Below are positions 11,932 to 25,400 of a DNA stretch of 64,000 bases, piece after piece. The translations under genes and the position numbers were made by a program. The notes under the pieces are model-generated. The model was not told the origin of the DNA and searched no databases. It saw only the letters and a program-made list of their open reading frames with translations. The number at the start of each line of letters is the position of its first letter. The stretch's first letter is position 1. Origin of the DNA: Coffea arabica (Eukaryota; Streptophyta; Magnoliopsida; Gentianales; Rubiaceae); the NCBI RefSeq assembly GCF_036785885.1, contig NC_092323.1, positions 3,698,501 through 3,762,500 of the forward strand. Reading direction: 5' to 3'.

Positions 11932-14900
11932 GTCCCCAGAACTATCTTTATCACCTTCTTTGATTCAAACAAACGAATCCAATGAAGGGTTGCCCTCAAT
12001 TAACTTCCGTAGCATTGCAAGATCAGTCATATCAAAGTCTACAAATATTTGGGATAGCAATAAGAATAAAGGTGAGCCTTCAGTCAATCTTTCTTTAAAA
12101 GATTACTTTTTGAGACTGTCTAATATATCTCCTGAAAGTATTCGGAGGTTTTGGAGGGTTTCTGCTTTGAGACCTCAAGATGTTCTTGACATATTACTGG
12201 GTTTTGAATCTGATAGTGGGATATTTGACATTGAGCATAAAAAGATTGAATCTTTATGGGGAGTTTATAAGTGGGCTGGTGAACAGACCTCGGACTTTCA
12301 GCATCTTCCTCAGTCCTGCAAGATTATGGCCAAAATGCTTGTGCGGGTGGGGTTGTTTAGTGAAGCTGAGTGCTTGCTTTCCAGGTTGGATAGTGAAGCA
12401 ATTTTCTTGGGCTATCATGAAATCTTCAGTCACTTGATTGAAGGGTATTTAGCGGATTGTGACTTGGAGAGGGCTTTGTTGAATTATGATCGAATGAGAA
12501 GGCTAGGTTTATCCCCATCCTTTTCATGTTACCGATCACTTCTTGACTCTTTGGTTCAAATCAATGAAACCCACTTGGCGTATGAAGCTTATGTGGATAT
12601 GATCAAGGTGTGGATGGAAAGAAGCGCAGGAGAAAAGCGCATTTGTGAGAATGTTGCACGTCTTCTGTGCATAGAAGGAAGGGTTCAAGAAGCCAGGAAT
12701 CTTGTCAAGAGCATTTTAGCTTTTGGAATCGAACCTACTAATGCTGTTCTTGATGCTATTGTTAATGGATATTGCGAGAAAAAGGACTATGAGGACATAC
12801 TGAGTTTTCTTATTGAAACTAGGGGAGTGCCTGATGTTGCAGTAGGCAACAAGGTCATATGTTCTTTGAGTAGAAGCTTTGGTGCCGAGAGAGCAAATGA
12901 ATTCATGCAAGAATTGGAGCAGTTAGGATTTTCTCCAAATGAAATAACCTTTGGAATTCTGATTGGTCAGACTTCTTTTGAAGGGAGTGTGAAGAATGCC
13001 TTCATTTTTCTCTCAGAGATGCTGTCCAGAAACCTCAAGCCTGACGTAAATACCTGCAATGCTCTTATGAGTGCCCTCTTCATGGAGGGCCTGTGGAAGC
13101 AATCACTGGATGTTCTTGTAGAGATGAATGATTGGGGAGTGATGCCCAAGTTATCAACATTCAGGGTTCTGTTGTCAGGATTGTTAAAAGCGAGACAATT
13201 TGGTCAAGTGAAGGCCATAGTTGGTGAGATGGCAGGTCGTGGCTTGATTCGACTCTCATTGCCCGAAGATCACCTGTCTATGGCATTAACCTCGCTGGGG
13301 ATTAATTCACTGGCCATAAAGGTTAGAAGGGACAATGATATGCAGTTTTCAACGACTGAGTTTTTTGATGATCTTGGGAATGGACTTTATTTGGAGACGG
13401 ATCTTCATGAGTTTGACAAAATAATGGTTAATGTTCTTCATGATGCCATGATTCCAGATTTCAATTCCCTTGTGTTGAAGAATTGTATGGATGGTGATAT
13501 TAAAGTTGCGGTGAAGATGGTGGATGAAATGTCTCAATGGGGCCAAGTATTATCTACCTCTTCTGCATCAATATTAATCAAGAGGCTTTCTGGATCCCAT
13601 ATAAATATTAAGATGATTAACAGTGTCCTGGAGAAACTGCCTTACTTGATTTATCAACTTGATCAGGGAGCATTAAACAAGCTTGTTCAGAAGTATAGCA
13701 GAAGGGGATGTACATGCTGGGCAAAATTGATATTTGATAACATGATACGAATGAAGTTAGAAATTGAGAATGAAACATATAGTGCTCTTCTGATAAGCCT
13801 GTGCAAAAGAGCAAATTTGAGAAGCTTCCAACTCTGCTGGGAGGTTGCACATAACAGCATCTGGCTTCCTGCCTTGAAGGACGGTAAGGACCTTCTAAAT
13901 TGCTTATGCCAACCAAAACTACTGAAAGAGGCTGTGGAACTGCTTGAAGCCATCCTAATGGGATTCCGTTGCAAACCATTGGATGCTTGTAACGCGCTCA
14001 TTGAAAAGCTGTGCTGTAGAGGTTTCACCAATATTGCTGATGTATTGGCAAAGGAACTCTTGGAGCGGGGCCTTGTCTTGGATGATGTGGTTTACAACCA
14101 TCTCCTTAGCGGATTTTGTAGAGAGAAAAGGCTTGCTGAAGCTTCTCTGCTAGTGGATGCCATGGTTGCCAAGAAGTTTGATCCTTGCTTGGACGTATCC
14201 CTTCAGTTAATTCCTCAGCTCTGTAAGGCTGGTAACTTGGAGAAAGCTGTTTTGCTGAAAGATATATGCATCAAAAAACAATCTTCTGCTCAGCTTTCTG
14301 TCTACCATGCTTTGATCAATGGACTTTGCAAGGTGGGGAGGTTGGTAGAAGCTTTCCATTTACTTGAGGAGATGTCACTGAAGAGGCAACTTCTGGACAA
14401 GGAAGTTTATAATATGCTTCTTCAGGGGTATTATCAAGTTAATGACTTGAAGAAAGTGGGAGAGCTTCTTGGTGTCATGATAAGAAAGAAAGTAGGCATG
14501 TCAACATCTACTTATTGCAATTTGGTGCAACTGGCTTGTGCAGCAGGCAAGTTTTCTTCTGCATTGAGCTTAAAAGAGCTTATGCTTAAAGAAAACAGCC
14601 TTTCCCAGATTGCTACATATAATATTTTGCTATTTCACTTATCATTAGTGCAAAACACTACTAGAGTTGTGGACACAATAGTTGATGGGATTCAGAGTAA
14701 AGGATTGCAATTTGATGCGGTAACTTACAATTCCATTGTTAAAGGCGCATCTTATGATGTGCCTCGTTCTTTGAGGTATCTTGAAACTATGATTACACAA
14801 GGTTTTAGACCAAGTAATCGTGCTCTGAGAAACGTGACGTGCATCCTTTGTTGCCTTGGAGAGCTGGGAAAAGCCTTGCAACTTAGTCAAGAAATGGAAT

Positions 14901-15568
14901 TGAGAGGTTGGATTCATGGTTCAGTTATTCAACTTAATATAGTCGAGGCCTTCCTTAGAACCGGTAACCTTCGAGGAGCAGTGAAGTTTTTGGACAGGAT
15001 GGCATTAAAAGGTCTCATCCCCAAAAGTATCAACTATGATTATATAATAAAGCGGCTCTGTCAGCATGGAGAACTGGAAAAGGCTAGTGATCTTCTGAAT
15101 ATAATGATAAAGAATGGAAGTATTCTTGATTCTACCAGTTTTGACTATCTCGTCCTCAGTTGCTGCGTAAATCACAAGTTGGATACAGCTCTGGATTACC
15201 ACAGTGAGATGTTGTGCAGAAACCTAATTCCAAGCAGCAAGACTTGGAATGCTCTTGTCAGCAGCTTCAGTGAAGCCGGACGAGTTGTCGAAGCAGAAAG
15301 GCTACTTCATGTCATGGTTCAGAGAGGTGAAACTCCAAGCAGGGAGATGTATTCTGCTGTGATCAATAAGTATCGATCTGAAAATAACCTTGGGAAAGCA
15401 TCACAACTCTTAAAAGCAATGCAACAGTGTGGCCAGGAGCCTGATTTCGAGACTCATTGGTCATTAATAAGCAATTTCAGCAGTTCCGTCAACAAAGATG
15501 ATAGCACTAAAAGTGGCGGCTTCCTCTCAAAGCTTCTTTCTGGAATTGGATTTCCTAGGAAGGATTGA
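11786..15568 (+). CDS. P-class pentatricopeptide repeat protein, mitochondrial (At5g15280-like)
   Basis: A single intronless frame of 1260 residues from ATG 11786. The N-terminus is rich in Arg and Ser (MRRRPISLHSKRMLQTLFSS), a typical mitochondrial presequence. From about residue 150 to the end there are roughly twenty or more tandem 35-residue PPR motifs, for example units containing YNHLLSGFCREKRLAEA, YHALINGLCKVGRLVEA and YDYIIKRLCQHGELEKA. There is no E or DYW extension at the C-terminus, so it is a P-class protein, expected to bind one or a few organelle transcripts and affect their stability, splicing or translation. Size and position next to the KH gene match Arabidopsis At5g15280 (about 1227 residues). 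The RNA target is unknown. ATG 11786 was chosen over Met13 because it gives the full presequence; an out-of-frame ATG lies 10 bases upstream. Confidence 0.96.
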   Translation: MRRRPISLHSKRMLQTLFSSQLNKPPAKQVRLQSLSQVSVFCYFTTCVESPELSLSPSLIQTNESNEGLPSINFRSIARSVISKSTNIWDSNKNKGEPSVNLSLKDYFLRLSNISPESIRRFWRVSALRPQDVLDILLGFESDSGIFDIEHKKIESLWGVYKWAGEQTSDFQHLPQSCKIMAKMLVRVGLFSEAECLLSRLDSEAIFLGYHEIFSHLIEGYLADCDLERALLNYDRMRRLGLSPSFSCYRSLLDSLVQINETHLAYEAYVDMIKVWMERSAGEKRICENVARLLCIEGRVQEARNLVKSILAFGIEPTNAVLDAIVNGYCEKKDYEDILSFLIETRGVPDVAVGNKVICSLSRSFGAERANEFMQELEQLGFSPNEITFGILIGQTSFEGSVKNAFIFLSEMLSRNLKPDVNTCNALMSALFMEGLWKQSLDVLVEMNDWGVMPKLSTFRVLLSGLLKARQFGQVKAIVGEMAGRGLIRLSLPEDHLSMALTSLGINSLAIKVRRDNDMQFSTTEFFDDLGNGLYLETDLHEFDKIMVNVLHDAMIPDFNSLVLKNCMDGDIKVAVKMVDEMSQWGQVLSTSSASILIKRLSGSHINIKMINSVLEKLPYLIYQLDQGALNKLVQKYSRRGCTCWAKLIFDNMIRMKLEIENETYSALLISLCKRANLRSFQLCWEVAHNSIWLPALKDGKDLLNCLCQPKLLKEAVELLEAILMGFRCKPLDACNALIEKLCCRGFTNIADVLAKELLERGLVLDDVVYNHLLSGFCREKRLAEASLLVDAMVAKKFDPCLDVSLQLIPQLCKAGNLEKAVLLKDICIKKQSSAQLSVYHALINGLCKVGRLVEAFHLLEEMSLKRQLLDKEVYNMLLQGYYQVNDLKKVGELLGVMIRKKVGMSTSTYCNLVQLACAAGKFSSALSLKELMLKENSLSQIATYNILLFHLSLVQNTTRVVDTIVDGIQSKGLQFDAVTYNSIVKGASYDVPRSLRYLETMITQGFRPSNRALRNVTCILCCLGELGKALQLSQEMELRGWIHGSVIQLNIVEAFLRTGNLRGAVKFLDRMALKGLIPKSINYDYIIKRLCQHGELEKASDLLNIMIKNGSILDSTSFDYLVLSCCVNHKLDTALDYHSEMLCRNLIPSSKTWNALVSSFSEAGRVVEAERLLHVMVQRGETPSREMYSAVINKYRSENNLGKASQLLKAMQQCGQEPDFETHWSLISNFSSSVNKDDSTKSGGFLSKLLSGIGFPRKD

Positions 15569-17010
<1,442 letters not shown>

Positions 17011-17387
17011 AGGATGAATTTCAATTTAGCCCTTACAAAATAGACCAATGTATCGATTCTGCCCCTAAAAGTGAGCAAGTTCCAATTAAACCCTCTAAAC
17101 TGGCTTTTTTTTTTGTTTCAAACTAGCCCTCCTGTCAATTCAAGTTTGATTAATAACGCATAAGCAACTTTAGTAGTATAGTGACATCTCCCAATTTTTT
17201 TAGGGACTTTGGAGAAATTAATGTCTATTTAAATGAGTTAAAAAGGATAGTGAAGTGCTATTCTAATCATATTTAAAATAGCAATTTAAATGATGGAAGG
17301 GCTTACGCGAAACAAAATTTTCACTTTCAGAGGCTAAAATAAATTGAAGCTTTGATCTACTTTGAAGGGCCAAATTGAAATTCACCC
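17011..17387. mobile_element. Probable Mutator-like MITE
   Basis: The ends are inverted repeats: AGGATGAATTTCAATTTAGC on the left and GGGTGAATTTCAATTTGGCC as the reverse complement of the right. Flanking 9-mers TAGTCTTGA (17002-17010) and TAGTCTCAA (17388-17396) agree at 7 of 9 positions, consistent with an old 9-bp target duplication. There is no coding capacity. It lies about 600 bp upstream of the first CASP gene. Confidence 0.5.
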
Positions 17388-17998
17388 TAGTCTCAATATA
17401 CTAGAAGAGAATATTCTTCTTTTTTTGAAAGGTAGTCAGTGCTTTAACTAATATGGAAAAAGGTACGAGGCTGGCAGATTACCATTACAAGGCTTCAATG
17501 AAACGTCCGGCAGCTTATCATGAAAGGTTGTCTTGCATGATTGTGAGGGAAAGAGAATTTGTTGGGATGGCTATTCAAAGTGGTTTAGTTAATCGCATGC
17601 ACATGTACAAGAACGCGTTCCAAAATGGGGCAGGATCCCGAGTTTCCTAAGAAGGAAAACTGGCTAGGTTGGTGGAGTTGGAATCTGGAGGATATACTGC
17701 TTCCGGACCGGCTCAAAAAAAAAAGGGGGAAGAGCAAATACGGGCAGGTAAATGAGACAGAGTCCACTTTAGTAAGTAAACCAAGCACGGGCCGGCCAAG
17801 TGGCCACTATGATTAACTCCTTTTTTAACGTGATGCATGGGTGAGCCAACCCCGCTCGTGTATAACTTCCTTCCGTGCATCCGTCCCTCTTCTACCCAGA
17901 ACGTACATAACATCATCTACATTTTCACGTTCGTTACCAGTAAATTCATTTAGCGATTATCCTTTCTTTCTCTCTCTTTTTCCAGTACTAGTAGGAAA
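17388..17998. other. Upstream region of the first CASP gene
   Basis: About 600 bp between the MITE and the CASP start codon. A TATA-like GTATAAC lies near 17860, and a pyrimidine-rich leader (TTTCTTTCTCTCTCTTTTTCC) lies at about 17963-17983. No ORF of note is seen. Promoter function is inferred from position. Confidence 0.4.
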
Positions 17999-18677
17999 AT
18001 GAGGAGTGGTGCTCTTGAGATGGGCAGTGAAGTGGCCAAGGGTGCGGCTTCAGGTCCAGTGAATAGAGGAGCTGCTGTGGTGGATTTCTTTCTGAGGGTT
18101 TTCGCGATTATTGCGACTTTAGGGAGTGCCATTGCCATGGGAACAACTAATGAGACACTCCCCTTTTTCACACAGTTCATTCGGTTTAGGGCCAAATACA
18201 CTGATCTTCCAATGTTCACGTACGTACTCCTGGACTAGTGCTCAATTTACTAGTATATCGTGTTAGTTGTCCCGATTCCTGACCAACTTCGACAGTAACC
18301 CCCCCTTCCCAAAAATAAAAAAAAAAGTGCTCCCACTATCCGTATGGATTTGAACAAATATAATTCTTGATGTTTAATGCAGGTTTTTTGTGGTCGCGAA
18401 CTCTGTGGTGAGTGCATACTTGGTTCTTTCTCTGGCACTATCCATCTTCCACATCATGAGGAGCAGGGCGCATGCCAGTCGAATCGTCTTGATATTTTTT
18501 GACGCGGTAGTACTTAATTAGTTACCTCCGCTGACAACGCGCAATACACATATGTGTGCATATACATAAACATGTATATGTGTGTATGTGTATTGCCAAT
18601 CATATATATTACAGAGGGAAAGAACAGCTAGCATAAGTATTCCTAATTAGTAGTAGTATTTCTTTTTGTCTGGTGTT

Positions 18678-18741
<64 letters not shown>

Positions 18742-18990
18742 TATGTAAACTAACATATCAAAATTTGGTTGAAGGGAATGCTGGCGCTTCTGACCGCAGG
18801 AGCATCAGCTGCAGCAGCAATAGTGTACCTAGCTCACAAAGGCAATAGCCGGGCAAACTGGATTGCCATCTGCCAGCAGTTCAACTCCTTCTGCGAACGA
18901 ATTTCGGGTTCCTTGATTGGCTCTTTTGGTGGAATACTTATTTTTGTTGTGTTAATCCTGTTGTCTGCTGTTGCCCTCTCTCGTCGCTAA
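17999..18990 (+). CDS. Casparian strip membrane domain protein (CASP5-like), copy 1
   Basis: Three coding exons, 17999-18219, 18383-18506 and 18775-18990, join in frame to about 186 residues. The protein has four membrane helices in the MARVEL/CASP arrangement. It keeps the conserved Arg of helix 1 (DFFLRVF), the Asp of helix 3 (FFDAGM), the first-loop signature ETLPFFTQF (residues 52-60) and the second-loop [13 protein letters not shown]. CASPs form a membrane scaffold in the endodermis that guides local lignin deposition (peroxidases, ESB1), and this copy keeps every hallmark. The sequence is very close to Arabidopsis CASP5 (At5g15290), which also follows the PPR gene At5g15280. Intron 2 holds a 58-bp AT microsatellite. 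A tandem paralogue lies 12 kb downstream. Expression in the endodermis is inferred. Confidence 0.95.
18681..18738. repeat. (AT)29 microsatellite in CASP copy 1 intron 2
   Basis: Uninterrupted AT dinucleotides of 58 bp lie between exons 2 and 3. Such runs are length-variable and can cause assembly error. Confidence 0.95.
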
Positions 18991-19320
18991 CTTGATATAT
19001 ATGCTCAAGTCTACAAGGATCCGAGGATGAAATGCCTAGGACAACATTATCAATCACATCACATGGTTGGTTCATTTGTTCCTGTTTCTTTTAGCAGTTT
19101 GTGTCCCTTCAATGCTTTGCCTTCCCCTGTTTCTTGGTTGTAAAGGAGCCATGGTGTGTTTGCCATGGCCCTGAAATTAAGGTGGTCAATGTATTTCAAT
19201 TTATTTTATATTCTGTGAAATATTTTCGAGTCATTGATTGATTATTTGTACAATAGTACGTACGACATTAAGAACGTGTTTTGGGCTCTCTTTACAGATT
19301 TATTTCTTTTCCTCCCATGC

Positions 19321-19714
19321 AATTCTATCCTTGAAGATACCTCGTATCAGTTTCTTAGTCGATTCTAGGGGTGGAGTTGAACCGAATAGCTTGACTCGAG
19401 CTCGCAAGCTACTCGGTTAGTAGCTCGAGCTCGAGCTCACTTGACCGAGATCGAGCTCGATATCGATCTCGATCTCGAGCTCGAGCTGCTTGATAAAGTT
19501 AGCGAGTCGAGCTCGGTCTTATATATGTGAATTCTATCCTTGAAGATACCTCGTATCAGTTTCTTAGTCGGTTCTAGGGGTGGAGTTGAATAGAATAGCT
19601 TGACTCGAGCTCGCGAGCTACTCGGTCAGCAGCTCGCTTGACCGAGATCAAGCTCGATCTCGAGCTCGAGCTGCTCGATAAAGCTAGCGAGTCGAGCTCG
19701 GTCTTATATATGTG
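19321..19714. repeat. Imperfect direct tandem duplication that includes a transposon end
   Basis: Unit 1 (19321-19529, 209 bp) and unit 2 (19530-19714, 185 bp) both start AATTCTATCCTTGAAGATAC and end GTCTTATATATGTG. Unit 2 lacks about 24 bp of GAGCTC-rich sequence. Each unit carries host-like DNA plus the left end TAGGGGTGGAGTTGAA of a hAT-like element, so the duplication happened after that element inserted. Confidence 0.8.
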
Positions 19715-20112
19715 ATACTCGAGAGCTCGACGAGCTCTATCGAGTATCTCATAAAAAATAAAAAAAAAATTATATATAATATATATAAAATTACTAATAC
19801 AGATAAGCAACTTATGAAATTTACAATGAACCATTCTACCACATTTATTTATTTGTGTGGGCAAAGTAGGAATTTCATAAAATAGGAATTCTTATTTCTT
19901 GTTTTTAGAGAACTTAATTTGAAAACATTAATCGAGCTCATTTTACGAGTTTAGCTTGAATACTCGAGCTCGAATCTTTATACGAGTCCGAGCTCGAGCT
20001 GTTTTTAAATACATTGAGTCGAGTTCGAGTTTGAAGTGTGGGGCTTGTTCGAGCTCGAGCACAAGTTCGAGTAGTGCTCATAACCTTCGAGCTCGAGCTC
20101 GAGTATGGTACT

Positions 20113-20720
20113 TGAGGATGCTCACCTCGGCGACCCCGCATGTCCGAGGTGAACCTACCTCTTCCCTCATCGGAGCTCATCCGTGTCTTGGGCATATCCC
20201 CTAAGCTCGGCCGGATCCCTAGTCTACCGTGTAGGTGACCTCGGAACCTCCACCTCAACTGCACGCTGATGATGTCAAGCCACCTGACATCACCCGGGAC
20301 CAGTGTTTTATCTGAAAAGCACTGTCGCACTTAATGACTACTGCGTAAGACTCCTCGTCACCCTGTCCAGGCGGCTACAGTGTCAGAGTCAGGCCACCTG
20401 ACAGGGAGCAGAGTCGTAATGGCAGGGCATGGGTCCCGCCGGCATAAGACCCCCGTCCTACCCTCCACTCTCACTCTATAAATACCCCTCATGTACTCCT
20501 AACAAGTAAGCACACTGTTCATTCTCATATACTACTATTTTTCTCGTTCTCATACTAACTTGATCGTCGGAGTGAGACCAGGGGAGAAGCCCCGCCATCC
20601 ACTTCGAACGTGCAACCTCACTTCATTCTACCCGAGGTGAGATAATCGAGTTCACCTCACCACATCAACAAGAGAGCTGATTTCGGTTGGACTAATTACC
20701 TGCCAAAAATCACCTCTTCA
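20113..20720 (+). repeat. 5' LTR of the gypsy element
   Basis: It starts TGAGGATGCTCACC and ends CACCTCTTCA. It contains a TATA box TATAAATA at 20477-20484, followed by the likely transcription start of the element. It is nearly identical to 29218-29825. Confidence 0.95.
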
Positions 20721-20722
20721 AT

Positions 20723-20741
20723 TGGCGCCGTCTGTGGGAAC
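20723..20741 (+). other. Primer binding site of the gypsy element
   Basis: TGGCGCCGTCTGTGGGAAC begins two bases after the 5' LTR, the expected position for a site complementary to a tRNA 3' end (TGG matches the CCA tail). I could not assign the tRNA with certainty. Confidence 0.7.
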
Positions 20742-20756
20742 GAGATTACTGCTAAA

Positions 20757-22430
20757 ATGAGATCCACGCGCTCCAGAAGTGGAAGAGTCCCCTCGACTGG
20801 GGCTGGGCAGACATCGAGAGCCCAGCAAGATCATATTTCTGAAGAACAAGGGTCCCCAAGGACCCAGCCCAACAACGAAGACGCCATCGCCAAGATGGCC
20901 GAGTTCGTGGCTGATAACCCTAACATTTTTGAAGAACTGGGGAGGTACTTCAAGAGGCAGGGGAAGGAAAAAGCTGAATCCTCCAAGAGGAGACCGACGA
21001 AGTCCCCTGAAGTGCCTTCCGGCGAAGACTCCGATGAGGGGCACCTCTCTCGGAGCAATTCCAGGCGCGCCTCTTCCAAGGCGACTTCTAAAATTGCCAC
21101 CATTTCCCGGGCATTTTCCCGGGGTCTTCTGGAAAAACGAGCTGAGGACCCACCTCGGCGTCCCAGAGGCTTAGCAGCCGAATATCTGAGGGCACCGCCC
21201 TTCACGGATGACATCAATGGGGAGATGGTCCCCCCAAATTTTAAACTTCCCGCCCTGCGTTCCTACGATGGCCGAGGTGACCCTGAGGATCACCTCCGCG
21301 CCTTCCTCTCCGCTTTTTGGCTCTATTGCGTCCCCGACGCAGTAATTTGCCGAGCTTTCCCCATCTTCCTACAAGGCACGGCCCGAAAGTGGTTTTGGGG
21401 TTTAGAACCAAGGAGCATTTCCTCACTAGATGAGTTGATAGATCAGTTCATCCATCGCTTTGTATCATCTCGTCCGATCACGAAAACTTCGGCATACCTC
21501 TTGAACCTGCAGCAAGCCCCCGGCGAGTCACTGCGCTCCTACGTGCAGAGGTTCAATGAGGAGAACGTGCAGATACCTGATCAGCATGAGCAGGTAACCA
21601 TAGCTGCCTTCACCAATGGGCTGATCGCGGGAATCTTCAATACTGAGATACACCGGGATTACCTCCGCACGCTTCGGGAACTCTGGGATCGAGTAGACCA
21701 GGGGATCCGAAGTGAAGATCTAAATCGCATGAAGCGAGAGGCTCAAGCCACTCGTACCGGGCAAGATTCCCGGAGGAAAAAGGATGCCAGTCGGGCCGAA
21801 CAAGGCCCCAGCGGATCGTCGGGTCAGTTCCGAGACCGCCGAAGTGTCTTTGATCAGATCGTCAAAGGCAGGTCGTCCACCTCGGACGCCGAGCTTACAC
21901 CACTCAACTCCAGCCGGACTCATGTCCTGGCTGTGATGAGGTAGAATCACCTCGGCCGAAACCCACCTGAAATTCCAGGGAGGAGAGATAAGAGGAACTA
22001 CAACCTCTATTGTGCCTACCACCGGGATGTTGGGCACGAGACTGAAGACTGCAATGATCTGAAGCGGGAGATCGAGAATTTGATCCGGCAGGGGTACCTG
22101 AAACAGTTCATCCGCAAGGATGGAGGCTTCAACCGAAACGTCTCCCACCGGGAGAACCGGGGCCCCCGCCGAGACGATAGACGGGACACGAACATGCATT
22201 GCCGAGGTCCCGAAGACCATAGGGAGGACAAGCAGCCTCCACGCGATGGGTCACCGGGCTACGGCCCAAACATCGCCGGGGTGATCAACACCATCGCGGG
22301 AGGAGACAGCCAGAACTCCCGGAAGCGGACCTACCGCCAGGCCGGGATGGAGGTGGCCGAGCCGAGCTCTCGGTTGTCCGAGGTCATCACCTATGGTCCC
22401 ACTGACCCCGTCCCCGCCGCTTCCAGTAAC
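20757..22430 (+). pseudogene. gypsy gag, broken
   Basis: The frame from ATG 20757 reads a basic N-terminus, then a Retrotrans_gag capsid region (around GRGDPEDHLRAF and ARKWFWGLEP), then, past a TAG at 21942-21944, a zinc-knuckle-like CAYHRDVGHETEDC in the same frame. The in-frame TAG separates capsid from knuckle, so a normal Gag polyprotein cannot be made. Gag would package element RNA in cytoplasmic particles. The boundary with protease is approximate, since the family makes a fused polyprotein. Confidence 0.85.
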
Positions 22431-25400
22431 CACGAAACCCTCGTGATCGAAGTCCTCACCAACAATTATATAGTCAAAAAGGTCTATGTTGACCCCGGAA
22501 GCTCGGTAGACGTCTTGTACTACCGAACCTTCGAGAGTTTGAAATTGACCAGGGAGCAACTCATCCTGTCAGAACTCCCCTCGTTGGATTCGGGGGACAC
22601 GTCATCCACCCGGAGGGCATGGTGACCCTGATGGTAACAATCGGGCGTCATCCACGCTGCCGAACTGTGCCTGTCAATTTTGCAGTGGTCAAAGCAGACT
22701 CTCCCTACAACATGCTGATAGGCCAGCCCACGCTCAACGCCTTGAGAGCCGTATACTCCACCTACCACCTGAGCTTCAAATTCCCAACACATGAGGGGGT
22801 GGCCGAGGTGAGCAGCGACGTGGGCGCCGCCCGGGAATGCTACCTCGCCACCATTCAAGCAGCAGTCACATCCCGACCATCGCCGAAGTCAGAAGAAAAG
22901 AGGCCAGCGGTCCTCTCCATAGACTGCATCGACCCTCAGAAGGCAGGAGAGCCCAAGAGGCTTGAGCCCGGGGATGAGGTGGAACAAGTGGTTTTGGATG
23001 AAGCGAAACCTGACCAATTGGTCCAAGTAGGGGCCGGACTCCCCTCACCCCTGAAAGAAGAAATGATCTCCCTAATCAAGGACCACCGAGACGTCTTCGC
23101 TTGGTCCGCAGATGAAGTGGTCGGAGTGCCACCCGAGTTCATGATTCATCAACTCAACGTTAACCCACAGGCCCGACCTGTGCGGCAGAAACGAAGGCAC
23201 TTCGGCCCCGAACGTAGCAAGGCCATATCGGATGAGGTCGACAAACTCTTGCCCGCCAAAATGATTCATGAAGTCCAATACCCTACCTGGCTGTCCAACC
23301 CAGTCATGGTCAAAAAGGACACCGGTGGTTGGAGGATGTGTGTGGACTTCACAGACCTCAACAAGGCCTGCCCCAAAGATTGCTACCCTCTGCCGAGAAT
23401 TGACGCCTTCGTCAACTCGGCAATGGGACTTGAGATCCTCTGCTTCCTTGATACTTTCAGAGGCTATCACCAAATAGGAATGAGTGAGGAGGACCAAGAG
23501 AAGACAGCGTTCTACACCGACCAAGGTGTGTACTGCTATACTACCATGCCCTTCGGCTTAAAAAACGCCGGGACGACCTATCAAAGTTTGATCAACCGCC
23601 TCTTCAAGGATCAGATCGGCCGAAATGTGGAGGCCTATGTGGACGATATTCTCGTCAAAAATTTAACCACTTCGGCCCTCTTATCAGATGTAAGGGAGGT
23701 TTTCGGCGTTCTGCGGAACTCAAGGATGAAGTTAAATCCCAAGAAGTGTGTCTTCGGTATCACCTCAGAAAAATTTTTGGGGTATCTGGTTCCCACCGAG
23801 GAATCGAAACTAACCCCGACAAAGTCAAAGCCATCCAGAACATGTCCCCACCTCGGAACCTCCGGGAAGTCCAGAGGCTGAATGGACGCCTGGCTGCACT
23901 GAACCGCTTCCTATCCCAATCCGCAGAAAAAGCTTTGCCCTTTTTCAAGGTACTTAAAAAGACCGATCAGTTCGCCTGGACTGAGGAGTGCCAGGCTGCC
24001 TTCGACAAGCTGAAGCAGTACCTGCATCACCTACCCACCCTCGCTTCACCTCGGCCCGAGAAGAAGCTCTATGTCTACCTCTCCGCAGCGGACGAGGCTG
24101 TCAGCGCTGTGCTCATCCGGGATGAGGGCACTCAAGTGCCAGTCTACTATGTCAGCGGAGCTCTCCGTGGGCCGGATACTCGATACACCCAAGTGAAAAA
24201 ACTTGTGTTAGGACTAGTCCACGCCGCCCGGCGACTAAAATCCTACTTCCTAACTCATCCCATCTCCGTCAGGACCGACCAGTCTCTCCGACAGATACTG
24301 GTGCGGCCCGAGGCCTCCGGGCGCCTCACTAAGTGGGCCGTTGAGTTGGGGGAGTACGACATGTCGTATGAGCCGCGCACCGCCATAAAGGCTCAAGCCT
24401 TAGCCGACTTCTTGGCCGAGCTCACCTTCACGGAAGGTCGAGAATCCACCTCCGCCATTGCCGAAGTGTCCACCTCGCACTTGTGGACGTTGTATGTGGA
24501 CGGATCCTCTATTGGAGAAGGCAGTGGGGCGGGACTGCTCCTGGAGGGCCCCCAGGGAGAAGTGTGCTCGTATGCCCTCCGCTTTGACTTCCCGACCACC
24601 AACAATGAAGCCGAATATGAGGCCTTGATCGCGGGACTCCAGCTAGCCCGCAGGCTTGGTGCTCAGCGGATCCACGTCCGCAGTGACTCCCAACTTGTAG
24701 TCTGCCAAGTCTTTGGTGAGTACGAGGCCAAGGATGAAACCATGCAATGGTATCTATCCAAAGTCCACCAACTCATCGCATACTTCGAATCTTTCGATAT
24801 TCAAAGAATCCCCCGCTCCCAGAATAGGCGGGCCGACGCCTTATCCCGGTTGGCTTCCACCTCATTCTCTGACCTCAACAAGACCGTTTTGGTTGAAGTG
24901 TTGAGCGAGCCGGCATACATGGAAGAGGTGGCCTGCCCCGTGAACACGGGAGAAACATGGATGAGTCCGTTCATCCTTTTCTTAGGGCAGGGAGTCCTCC
25001 CCGAGGACCGAGTCGAGGCGAGAAAGATACAACGCAAATCTGCTCGGTATGCGCTCCGCGATGGAGAACTGTATAAGCGCTCATATCTTGGCCCATGGCT
25101 GAGGTGCGTTACACCCGAGGCAGGACGCCAGGTCCTCCGTGAGATACACGAAGGCCTGTGTGGGGCTCACGTCGGCCACAGGATGTTACCCAGGAAGACC
25201 TTACTTCTTGGGTACTTCTGGCCTTCCGTTCGACAGGATGCTCAAAATCTTGTTCTCAGCTGCCCGTCCTGCCAAGTCCATGCCCCTGAGCTTCACCAAC
25301 CCTCGAATTTCATGGTTCTAATCATCTCACCCTGGCCGTTCGAGTAATGGGGGACAGACATCATCGGTCCATTCCCTAAAGCGGTCGGGGGCTATACCTT

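Noticed and set aside
13617-14031. Minus-strand frames of 114-120 codons inside the PPR gene
   Set aside because: Antisense shadows of a well-supported repeat protein frame, with no domain of their own.
20779-21217. Other long frames over gag on both strands
   Set aside because: Shadows of the GC-rich gag frame. The frame with the Retrotrans_gag motif is the one that continues into the zinc knuckle and protease.
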